A stretch of 36,717 nt of DNA from positions 302 through 37,018 of the forward strand of contig DJEF01000016.1 in the NCBI GenBank assembly GCA_002431285.1. The letters run 5' to 3'. Both the position numbers and the translations under genes were made by a program. Positions 1 through 7,100 of this stretch are shown here, piece after piece. Below the pieces are notes generated by a model. That model was not told the origin of the DNA. It made no database searches and saw nothing but the letters and a program-made list of their open reading frames with translations. Position 1 is the first letter of the stretch. The number at the start of each line of letters is the position of its first letter. Origin of the DNA: Ruminococcaceae bacterium UBA5905 (lineage in GTDB: Bacteria > Bacillota > Clostridia > Oscillospirales > Acutalibacteraceae).

Positions 1-265
1 TAGCTGTAATCGTTGTACCCGCACAGATAGCATACCTCCTGCAAAGGTCGTCCCTCCATGATATACTTTTGCGCGAGGTCCATCCGCTCCCGAATGATTA
101 GGTCGAAAATGGTGATGCCCAATTCCCGCTTCACCAGATAGCCGCAGTAGGTGGGGGCGAGAGAAACGCTCTCCGCGATCTGCCGGAGGGTGAGTTTTTC
201 CGTCAGATGGGCGCGCACATAGTCCATCACTGCCACCACGTGGGGATTGAGCGCCTGCAGCTCCA
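1..265. repeat. Direct repeat, copy 1 (3' half of AraC gene)
   Basis: Bases 1-265 align without gaps to 779-1043 with an offset of 778. I count about 14 mismatches by eye, and all of them are silent in the encoded protein. The repeat covers the DNA-binding domains of the two AraC genes and ends abruptly toward the sensor domains. This indicates a tandem gene duplication with later divergence of the sensor half, or gene conversion of the other half. Confidence 0.9.
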
Positions 266-713
266 GCTGCTCCCGCAGAACGGCGAGTATCAGCTCCACA
301 AACAGCGACTGCTTGTACGGCTGGAGCGGTGTGCGGTTTTCGCTGGTAGCCTCCAGCAAACGCAACAGCCGCTGTACCTCCGCCGTGAGACAATCCACAA
401 TCTTCTGAGAAAACTGCGGACACTCCTCTGCAAAAAAATTGATGCTGACATATTCGGTCTGCAGCTGGGTGGTCCGTCCACACACCCGATGGCTGCCGGG
501 AAGATAAAACACGGCATTTCCGGGCGCAATTTCGGTCATTCTTCCGTCAATCAAATAGGAAAGCGAACCGGACAGCACGAACGTCAGGTCATAATAATTG
601 GGGAAATCGTCAAATGCAGCGTTTTCCCAAAAATTATGTGTGAAATACCGCACCCGGAACCGTTCTTCCGCTGAATTTTCGGCCTTGGCCGAGTAAAAGG
701 TCGAACCGATCAT
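1..713 (-). CDS. AraC-family transcriptional regulator, C-terminus cut by window edge
   Basis: The reading frame starts at ATG 713 and stays open to base 1, giving 237 codons; about 20 C-terminal residues lie outside the window. The N-terminal half is a cupin-like sensor domain (NYYDLTFVLSGSLSYLIDG, then PGNAVFYLPGSHR). The C-terminal half is the double helix-turn-helix of AraC regulators (LTLRQIAESVSLAPTYCGYL and later CYLCGYNDYS). It lies only 4 bases after the stop of the upstream paralog (718-1458), and its ribosome binding site AGGGGGTGA contains that stop, so the two are almost certainly cotranscribed and perhaps translationally coupled. The DNA-binding half is identical in protein sequence to the neighbour, while the sensor half differs. 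It probably controls the adjoining sugar locus; the ligand is unknown. Confidence 0.88.
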   Translation of the reverse strand, partial: MIGSTFYSAKAENSAEERFRVRYFTHNFWENAAFDDFPNYYDLTFVLSGSLSYLIDGRMTEIAPGNAVFYLPGSHRVCGRTTQLQTEYVSINFFAEECPQFSQKIVDCLTAEVQRLLRLLEATSENRTPLQPYKQSLFVELILAVLREQLELQALNPHVVAVMDYVRAHLTEKLTLRQIAESVSLAPTYCGYLVKRELGITIFDLIIRERMDLAQKYIMEGRPLQEVCYLCGYNDYS

Positions 714-717
714 ACTC

Positions 718-1458
718 TCACCCCCTGCGCGACTTGGACGGCAGCGAACCGGTGATCCGCTTATAGTGCTTGGAAAAGTAGCTGTAATCGTTGTACCCGC
801 ACAGATAGCATACCTCCTGCAGGGGCCGCCCCTCCATGATATACTTTTGCGCGAGATCCATCCGTTCCCGGATGATCAGATCGAAGATGGTGATGCCCAA
901 TTCCCGCTTCACCAGATAGCCGCAGTAGGTGGGGGCGAGAGAAACGCTCTCCGCAATCTGCCGGAGGGTGAGCTTTTCCGTCAGATGGGCGCGCACATAG
1001 TCCATCACCGCCACCACGTGGGGGTTGAGCGCCTGCAGCTCCACCAGCTCCTGCAAAGACAGCAGCAAAAGCTCCACCAGCAGAGATTGCCGACGGGCGC
1101 GCAGATCGGTATGGTTTTTGGACACCGACTCGAACAGCCGCAGCAGCCGCTGGATGTCGGGCGTCTGACAGCCGACAAGCTGCTGTGGAAAATCGTACAC
1201 CGGCTCGTCGGTGAAGAAATTGATGCTGAAATACTCGGCGACGGTGTGGGAAACATTGGTGCGGATGCGGTGGGTATCCGGCGTATAGAACACAGCGTTT
1301 CCGGCGGGAACCTCGGTCATTTCATCCCCGATCAGATACCACAGCGAGCCGGACAGTACAAAGGTCAGATCGTAATAATTCGGGAAGTCGTCCAACTGTG
1401 GGTAGTCAGCCCAATCATTGTGGGAATACACGCGGATGCGAAATTTTTCGTTGTTCAA
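718..1458 (-). CDS. AraC-family transcriptional regulator
   Basis: About 246 residues with an N-terminal cupin-type sensor domain (NYYDLTFVLSGSLWYLIGDE, VPAGNAVFYTPDTHRIRT) and a C-terminal AraC double helix-turn-helix ending SYFSKHYKRITGSLPSKSR, which matches the family's usual end. I chose TTG 1458 because AAGAGGTGA sits 6 bases before it. The frame also opens with a TTG at 1497, which would add 13 residues but has no ribosome binding site. A good sigma-A promoter lies upstream at 1560-1588 on this strand. Members of this layout usually sense a sugar and activate nearby transporter and glycosidase genes. Role here inferred from position next to a carbohydrate locus. Confidence 0.88.
   Translation of the reverse strand: MNNEKFRIRVYSHNDWADYPQLDDFPNYYDLTFVLSGSLWYLIGDEMTEVPAGNAVFYTPDTHRIRTNVSHTVAEYFSINFFTDEPVYDFPQQLVGCQTPDIQRLLRLFESVSKNHTDLRARRQSLLVELLLLSLQELVELQALNPHVVAVMDYVRAHLTEKLTLRQIAESVSLAPTYCGYLVKRELGITIFDLIIRERMDLAQKYIMEGRPLQEVCYLCGYNDYSYFSKHYKRITGSLPSKSRRG
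779..1043. repeat. Direct repeat, copy 2 (3' half of AraC gene)
   Basis: Second copy of the repeat at 1-265, located in the AraC gene at 718-1458. Identity drops sharply beyond 1043. Confidence 0.9.
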
Positions 1459-1527
1459 AGCGTTCACCTCTTGCGGAAAAACCGCAAAATAGTACAAAAA
1501 CAGTCGGCAAATGCGGGATATCGTCTC

Positions 1528-1556
1528 TTGTGGCCAATGCCCTTTAATGCTATGAT
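1528..1556 (+). promoter_or_regulatory. Possible promoter for the EamA transporter
   Basis: TTGTGG (1528-1533), 17 bases, then TATGAT (1551-1556). It would serve the gene starting at 1622 and overlaps the divergent AraC promoter, so the two may interfere. The -35 match is weak. Confidence 0.4.
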
Positions 1557-1559
1557 TGT

Positions 1560-1588
1560 ACTATAAGAGTTTTCACGGGAAAAGTCAA
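1560..1588 (-). promoter_or_regulatory. Sigma-A-type promoter for the AraC pair
   Basis: On the minus strand a -35 TTGACT (bases 1583-1588) and a -10 TATAGT (1560-1565) are separated by exactly 17 bases. Transcription would start near 1553, leaving a leader of about 95 bases before TTG 1458. Confidence 0.7.
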
Positions 1589-1621
1589 TGAAATATTTCG
1601 ATTTTATCGGAGGCAATCCAT

Positions 1622-2536
1622 ATGAAAAGGCAAAAGGCCGCAGCCTACGGCCTGCATATCCTGCGTTCGGTCATCTACGGCAGCACCTTTCTGTTTTCGG
1701 AGCGGCTGCTGCAATCGGCGTCGGTGTTCGACGTGCTGGCGCTGCGATTTCTGATCTGCGCCGCCCTGTTCGGCGTTTTGGCGGCCTGCGGCGTCATCCG
1801 CATCTCGTACAAAGGAAAGCATCTGCGGTGGCTCATTGCCACCGCTCTGTTTGAGCCGATTCTGTATTTCATCCTGGAGACCTACGGTCTGCGGGGGATC
1901 TCCACCTCTCTGGCGGGAATTCTGGCGGCGGTCAGCCCTATCATCATCGCCGGGCTGGAAACGGTGTTCCTGGGAGAAAAAACCTCGCCGGTGCAAAAGC
2001 TGCTGCTGGGTGTCGGCATCGCGGGGGTGCTGCTGGCGACCGTATGGAACACCGGCTCCTCCGGCGTCAACACCGTCTGGGGCATCCTGCTGATGCTGGG
2101 CGCACAGCTGTCGGGGTGCCTGTTCTGCATCACCTCCCGTAAAACCTCCCGGGAGTTCTCCGCTATGGAGATCACGTTTTCCACCACCATGATCGGAGCG
2201 GTGGTCTTTAACGGCATCAGCCTGGCCGGACACTGGCGGGCCGGCACGGTGTCCCAATATTTCGCCCCGCTCCTGAGCGTCCCCAACCTCGTCGCCTTTC
2301 TGTTTCTGAGCGTGGTATCCTCCTTTGCGGCGACGGTCATGAACAACTATGCTCTGTCCAAAATACAGGCCTCCTCCCTGTCGGCGCTGGGGGGAATCTC
2401 CACCATCACCGCCATTGTTCTGGGGATCGTTGTGAACCACGAAATAATACATTGGTACCAGCTGGTGGGGGCGGCGCTCATTTTGATCGGCGCAGGCGGT
2501 GTTAACTACATATCGGTGAAAAATGTCGAAAAATAA
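1622..2536 (+). CDS. EamA/DMT-family membrane transporter
   Basis: 304 residues and strongly hydrophobic, with about ten membrane segments in two EamA halves (roughly residues 10-140 and 150-300). Both halves carry features typical of the family, such as LAGILAAVSPIIIAGLETVF near the end of the first half and ASSLSALGGISTITAIVLGI in the second. DMT transporters exchange or export small metabolites; the substrate cannot be told from sequence. GGAGG lies 8 bases before ATG 1622. It is divergent from the AraC pair, followed by its own terminator, and so is probably a single-gene unit not obviously tied to the downstream glycan operon. Confidence 0.9.
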   Translation: MKRQKAAAYGLHILRSVIYGSTFLFSERLLQSASVFDVLALRFLICAALFGVLAACGVIRISYKGKHLRWLIATALFEPILYFILETYGLRGISTSLAGILAAVSPIIIAGLETVFLGEKTSPVQKLLLGVGIAGVLLATVWNTGSSGVNTVWGILLMLGAQLSGCLFCITSRKTSREFSAMEITFSTTMIGAVVFNGISLAGHWRAGTVSQYFAPLLSVPNLVAFLFLSVVSSFAATVMNNYALSKIQASSLSALGGISTITAIVLGIVVNHEIIHWYQLVGAALILIGAGGVNYISVKNVEK

Positions 2537-2615
2537 CTCTCTGTATTTTAACAAAACTGCCTTTTGATCGAAAGACCGTCCGTGCAATTTATGCAAACTG
2601 TCAGAATTTTACAGG

Positions 2616-2648
2616 AAAAGACGCCGCATCCTCCCAGCGGCGTCTTTT
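2616..2648 (+). terminator. Rho-independent terminator after the EamA gene
   Basis: A perfect 12-base-pair stem (AAAAGACGCCGC / GCGGCGTCTTTT) with a 9-base loop ends in TTTTC. Because the stem carries A's on one side and T's on the other, it could work in both directions. It separates the EamA unit from the operon beginning at 2906. Confidence 0.85.
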
Positions 2649-2726
2649 CTCGCATAACGGCGTCGGCAAAGGCACGTCCAGCGTAATATAACACCAAAAC
2701 AGGCGAAAACTGCATAAGATAATCAA

Positions 2727-2756
2727 TTGACGGAAATCACCAGATTGTATTATCAT
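2727..2756 (+). promoter_or_regulatory. Promoter of the large glycan operon
   Basis: TTGACG (2727-2732), 18 bases, TATCAT (2751-2756), each five of six to consensus. This is the AT-rich core of the 369-base gap 2537-2905, whose other contents are the terminator at 2616-2648 and the inverted repeats listed below. Just upstream AAAAC occurs twice, 10 bases apart (2696-2700, 2706-2710), which could be half-sites for an AraC-type activator; that part is weak. Confidence 0.6.
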
Positions 2757-2761
2757 AGAAT

Positions 2762-2773
2762 CACAAAATTGTG
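2762..2773. promoter_or_regulatory. Small inverted repeat at the predicted transcription start
   Basis: CACAA-AA-TTGTG lies 5 bases downstream of the -10 box and would overlap the transcription start, a usual place for a repressor operator. The arms are only 5 bases, so chance is possible. Confidence 0.3.
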
Positions 2774-2782
2774 CTGAATGAC

Positions 2783-2800
2783 CGCCACGGATGTGTGGCG
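2783..2800 (+). other. Leader hairpin CGCCAC-loop-GTGGCG
   Basis: A perfect 6-base-pair stem with a 6-base loop in the roughly 140-base leader ahead of the gene at 2906. No T-run follows, so it is not a terminator. Possible leader stabilisation; no riboswitch class recognised. Confidence 0.3.
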
Positions 2801-2905
2801 CGCAGAGGGGAGGAATGGACGCTCCGACAGACGCTTTGGCATTTTGGCACCCCCGCTCCAACATCCCCCGTGGGGAAATCTATAAGGAAATGAGGTTCGT
2901 CAAAC

Positions 2906-5900
2906 ATGAAAAAAGCAACCCGGCGGATACTTTCGCTCATGCTCAGCGTTGCCGTGATGCTGTCGGCGATGGTATTTGCGTTTCCCGCCGCGGCCGAGAC
3001 CTACGACGCCGACGCCGCGTTCATGGCAGGAAAATACGGCATTTTTCTCCATTATCTCGCTTCCAAAAACAGCGACGGCACGACCGAGGGCTGGAATCGG
3101 TCGGTAAACTCCTTTAACGTCAACGAGCTGGCGAGGACGGCGCATAACGTGGGCGCCTCCTGGGTCACGCTCACCCTGACCCAGAACGACGGCAAATACT
3201 GCATCCCCATGCCGGAGCTGGAGGAGCTGACCGGCATCGCCGATCTCGGCACCGACCGGGATCTGGTGAACGATCTGTATACGGCCCTGTCCGCATACGG
3301 CATCAAGCTGATGCTCTATTGGATCCCCGGCGCGCCGGCCGGCACAGACGAGACGGCCACGACCATCGCCGCCAAGCTGGGCGCCACCGAGCGCACCGGC
3401 GCACAGAAGAACGGCGGCTGGGCGCTGAACGACGAGACCGTAGCCAATATGGCCGCCGTCATGCGGGCCGTATCGGAGCGGTACGGCGATAAGATCACCG
3501 GCTGGTGGATCGACGGCTGCTACGACGGCGAGACGAATTTCACCGCCGCCTACGCCACTGAGGAGGCCGCCGCCCTGCGCGCCGGCAATCCGGATGCGCT
3601 GGTGGCTTTCAATGCCGGCACCCGGTACGGCGACTGCCGTTTCCCCGTGGAGAGCTACACCGCCGGCGAGACCTGCCATTATCTGCGGGTGAACGACGAC
3701 CCCTTCACCAACTATTCCGCCTCCGGGCAATACAGCGAGAACGGGTATCAGCGGCATTTCCTCACCTTCCTCGGCGATAACTGGGGCAAGAGCAACTGCA
3801 TCTACGATACCGACACGCTGGCCCGGCATTGCTACGACAATATTCTGTCTAAAGGTGCGGCCATCACCTTTGACGTGGGTGTGGCCAATGACGGCACCAT
3901 CGCGCCGGAGCAGGTGAACCAGATTGCGGCGCTGGATCAGTATATGCATCGGTCGCTGGCGCTGGCGCTGGACTTCGAGGACGGCTATAATCCGTATATG
4001 TGGACGGACAACGTGACGGCGGATTACAATTCCTCCGCCTCCACGGAATACAGCGCGCTGGTCAGCGGCACAGACGCCCTGAACGGCAGCTATTCTCTCA
4101 AGGTGACGCCGCCCGTCACCAACACCGGCCGCACCGACATCGTAGTCGGCACCGGCACAGCCAAGCAGAACATCTCTTTCAAGGGAGACCCGGCGTTCAG
4201 CAAGACGGATTTCTCCGGCTGCACCGGTATTATGCTGCGGCTGAAGATCGACAATGACACCTCCGGCTCCTCCCACAACATCAAGCTGAATGTGATGCAG
4301 GGTAATCTGCCGGTCACGCGGCTGTCCCGGGGCGCTTTCGCCTTTGACATGGCGGGGAACAAACTCAGCGTCAGCGGCGGCAGCTCGAACACGACGCTGC
4401 CCGCCGGGTTCGACGGATTCGTGTTCTTCCCGTTTGAGACGTCCCAGAGCGATCATGTGACGGATCCGGGACGGTACGACGATTACGACAACTATCCGGA
4501 GAATCTGGCGGATTTCTCCCAGAATTTCAAGATGAACATCATCCTCAACGATGCCAGCTGGAGCGGGCAGACCGTGCTGCTGGATGACATCCGTTTCTAT
4601 ACCGGCACCGAGCAGAGCGCCCTGTGCGATATGCTGCGGGAACTGGGGTATTCCTCGGTGGTGTATAAGACCCAGCCGGATGCCTATACCTTCCCCATCG
4701 ACTTTGAGGATTGCCAGACCCCGCTGACGAAGGTGAACACCACCGGCAACCTCCGCACCCGCACCGATGAATCGGCGGCCTGGACGTGGAAAGCCTACTA
4801 TAATCTGGACGGCTCCGCCGCGCTGACCAATGACGCGGATCGGGTGCTGAGCGGTTCTCTTTCCTATGCGATCCGGACCGCCGGTGTGCCGGCGGAAACC
4901 GCCACCGAGAAATACGACAACGCCCGTGTGGATACGAACTACTTTACCGTATCCGGTGTAGCTGCACTGGCAACCAGCGCCATCACCTCCGCCGATTATG
5001 CCTATCTCAAGCTGCGGCTGAAAGCTCCGGTAACGGCGGACGGGTCGTCGCTGGAGATGCTGGTGGGCATCAAGCAGAACGGCACCGACTACGGCAATCT
5101 GGGACGGGGTGCCATCGGCTACGATATGCAGTATCGGTCCGTTTCCGCTGTAACTCAGGGACAGTACGGCGGCCACGGCGCATCGTTCTATGTTCCCTCC
5201 GGATTTGACGGTACGGTATATCTGCCGATCTACAACCTGCGCAAGAGCTGGAAAGGCGTCTATGCCAACGCCGACGAAGCCAAACCGGATCTGACGCAGA
5301 ATTTCCAGATGTATTTTTCTTTCATCTCCTCCAATTGGGTCGGAGCCGAGATTCTTCTCGACGACATCGACGTGGTGTATCCCTCGAACGGTCTGCCCAT
5401 GAATTTTGAGGAAGCCTGCGACCTGAAGATCTCTTCTCTGAACAATATTTACAGCGGGGCGGAGCATCCGGGCGACACCGCCTCGGTGACGCTGGCCCGC
5501 GGAGACGAGGCCCTGCACGGCAGCACCTCCCTGCGGCTCTCCATCCCCTCTGCCAACAACAATTCCCGCACTGAGACCGACTATGTGACCGTGGCCGGCA
5601 ACCCGGATTACACCGCCGACGATCTGACGGCGGTGACGGGTCTGTGGCTGCGGATGAAGGTGACCGAGCCGGAGGGCTATACCGGCGGCGAGCATACCTT
5701 TGCCGTGACGACTATGCAGAGTTCAAAGGTGAACCGTCGTTTCAGAAGTAACGTCGTTCTCTACGACAACACCGGCAAGCGGCTGGAGTATAACCGGGGC
5801 GGCAACGATCCTCAGGGCTTTAAGATTCCCGCCGGATTCGACGGATTTGTGTTCATGCCTTTTGTCGGCCAGTATAACTATGCCAATTGGCACGGCTTCG

Positions 5901-6955
5901 GCAGCAACCCGGACAATTTCGCCGACTTCGCTGAGGATTGGCAGCTGTCGCTGTATTTCTCCGACAGCGGCTGGAACGGCTGCACGGTGCTGGTGGACGA
6001 TATCGCCTATTTCTCCAGCTATGCGGAATGGGACGATGCCGGCCAGCTGGCCGATATGGACGCGGACGCCTGGGAGACCATGCGGGCGGCAGGCTATGCC
6101 ATCACCCGCAATCCCCAGCCGGAAAGCTATTCGATTCCGCTGGATTTCGAGAACGGCGAGATTCCGTTCGCATCCGTGAAATCCTACTATTCCGGCAACG
6201 GCTCCTACCCCACCGTCACAGAGAATCAGGACATCACCGCGGCGGCGGACGCGCTGCACGGCAATGCCTCCTTTAAACTGCACGTGCCTGTCAGCAGCAG
6301 CTATACGGCGGAGAACGGCTATACGTTCATCCGCGCCGAGAGCAGCAAAGCGACCTTTGACGGCATTGCGGAGATCTCCTCCGAAAAGCTGGCCGCTGCC
6401 AATGCCGGCTACGCCTATCTCAAGCTGCGTATGAAGCTGCCCGCCACGGCGGATGGCTCCGCCTATCGGGTATTCTTCGGCTTCGAGCAGGAGGGCAATG
6501 ACTATACCACCGTGCTGAAGGGCGGCTACGGCTACACCGCCAGCGGCCGCTATGTGGCCATCTCCACCGAGGATCTGTATACGCTCATCCCCTCCGGATT
6601 CGACGGCACGCTCTATATCCCCGTGAAGAACCGGATGACCTTCCTGAAATCCAACCAGCAGTCCCGGGGCACCACCGAGAACGCCGTTGATTTCGGCGAG
6701 AGCTTTACGATGTGGCTCAGCCTGTACGGCGCCAACTGGGCGGACACCACCATGCTGCTGGACGACATGGAGATGGAGTATACCGTCCCCGGCGATGTGA
6801 ACGGCGACGGCCGCGCCGACGCGGACGATCTCGACGCCCTGCGCCGGGAGCTGTTGACCGGCTCCGGCAGCTACCGCCTCCTCTACGATATCAACGACGA
6901 CTCCGTGGTGGATATCCGCGATCTGGTGCGGCTGGACGAACTGTTGCAGGCGTGA
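2906..6955 (+). CDS. Secreted GH29-like protein with four binding-type modules and a type I dockerin
   Basis: 1349 residues. A Sec signal peptide (1 to about 30, ending FPAAAE) is followed by a GH29-like TIM-barrel domain (about 32-345). It shows KYGIFLHYL, a DLVNDLYTAL-type helix, and WWIDGCY, whose D203 corresponds to the fucosidase nucleophile; E249 and E255 are candidate acid/base residues. The GH29 motif KHHDGF is replaced by TQNDGK. Four beta-sandwich-like modules follow (about 352-560, 590-812, 828-1050, 1071-1290), each opening with an FE[DNE]-type motif and closing with a DD[IM] strand. The end is a dockerin with two complete calcium loops (D1297, N1299, D1301, D1305, D1308 and D1328, N1330, D1332, D1336, D1339). 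It probably docks on a cohesin scaffold and attacks a glycan outside the cell. Fucosidase activity is not assured. First gene after the main promoter. Confidence 0.82.
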   Translation: MKKATRRILSLMLSVAVMLSAMVFAFPAAAETYDADAAFMAGKYGIFLHYLASKNSDGTTEGWNRSVNSFNVNELARTAHNVGASWVTLTLTQNDGKYCIPMPELEELTGIADLGTDRDLVNDLYTALSAYGIKLMLYWIPGAPAGTDETATTIAAKLGATERTGAQKNGGWALNDETVANMAAVMRAVSERYGDKITGWWIDGCYDGETNFTAAYATEEAAALRAGNPDALVAFNAGTRYGDCRFPVESYTAGETCHYLRVNDDPFTNYSASGQYSENGYQRHFLTFLGDNWGKSNCIYDTDTLARHCYDNILSKGAAITFDVGVANDGTIAPEQVNQIAALDQYMHRSLALALDFEDGYNPYMWTDNVTADYNSSASTEYSALVSGTDALNGSYSLKVTPPVTNTGRTDIVVGTGTAKQNISFKGDPAFSKTDFSGCTGIMLRLKIDNDTSGSSHNIKLNVMQGNLPVTRLSRGAFAFDMAGNKLSVSGGSSNTTLPAGFDGFVFFPFETSQSDHVTDPGRYDDYDNYPENLADFSQNFKMNIILNDASWSGQTVLLDDIRFYTGTEQSALCDMLRELGYSSVVYKTQPDAYTFPIDFEDCQTPLTKVNTTGNLRTRTDESAAWTWKAYYNLDGSAALTNDADRVLSGSLSYAIRTAGVPAETATEKYDNARVDTNYFTVSGVAALATSAITSADYAYLKLRLKAPVTADGSSLEMLVGIKQNGTDYGNLGRGAIGYDMQYRSVSAVTQGQYGGHGASFYVPSGFDGTVYLPIYNLRKSWKGVYANADEAKPDLTQNFQMYFSFISSNWVGAEILLDDIDVVYPSNGLPMNFEEACDLKISSLNNIYSGAEHPGDTASVTLARGDEALHGSTSLRLSIPSANNNSRTETDYVTVAGNPDYTADDLTAVTGLWLRMKVTEPEGYTGGEHTFAVTTMQSSKVNRRFRSNVVLYDNTGKRLEYNRGGNDPQGFKIPAGFDGFVFMPFVGQYNYANWHGFGSNPDNFADFAEDWQLSLYFSDSGWNGCTVLVDDIAYFSSYAEWDDAGQLADMDADAWETMRAAGYAITRNPQPESYSIPLDFENGEIPFASVKSYYSGNGSYPTVTENQDITAAADALHGNASFKLHVPVSSSYTAENGYTFIRAESSKATFDGIAEISSEKLAAANAGYAYLKLRMKLPATADGSAYRVFFGFEQEGNDYTTVLKGGYGYTASGRYVAISTEDLYTLIPSGFDGTLYIPVKNRMTFLKSNQQSRGTTENAVDFGESFTMWLSLYGANWADTTMLLDDMEMEYTVPGDVNGDGRADADDLDALRRELLTGSGSYRLLYDINDDSVVDIRDLVRLDELLQA

Positions 6956-6993
6956 GGACCGCCTGACATAGAGCATCTTTTGTGAACGGTGCA

Positions 6994-7027
6994 TTGCAGG
7001 GGCAGGCTTGCGGGCTTGCCCCTGCAA
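6994..7027 (+). other. Strong intercistronic hairpin
   Basis: TTGCAGGGGCA (6994-7004) pairs perfectly with TGCCCCTGCAA (7017-7027), and inner pairs including a G-U extend the stem to about 14. It lies in the 145-base gap between the first enzyme gene and the solute-binding protein gene. No T-run follows, so termination is doubtful. It may protect the upstream mRNA end, act as a leaky attenuator, or be a dispersed genomic palindrome. No convincing promoter is seen between it and 7101. Confidence 0.6.
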
Positions 7028-7100
7028 CAAACCGCAGAATCTGCCGGCCGGCTGCCACCGGATCGGCGCACCGAAATTTCTGTCTGAACCGGAGGAACGT

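Noticed and set aside
2815..3117. Possible leader peptide or small gene starting at ATG 2815 after GGGGAGGA
   Set aside because: The ribosome binding site is too close to the ATG, the frame runs into the signal peptide region of the gene at 2906, and its product is Arg-rich without any pattern.
2900..5695. A 931-codon minus-strand open frame opposite the dockerin protein
   Set aside because: Same cause: strong G/C third-position bias removes stops on the opposite strand. The product is low in recognisable structure.
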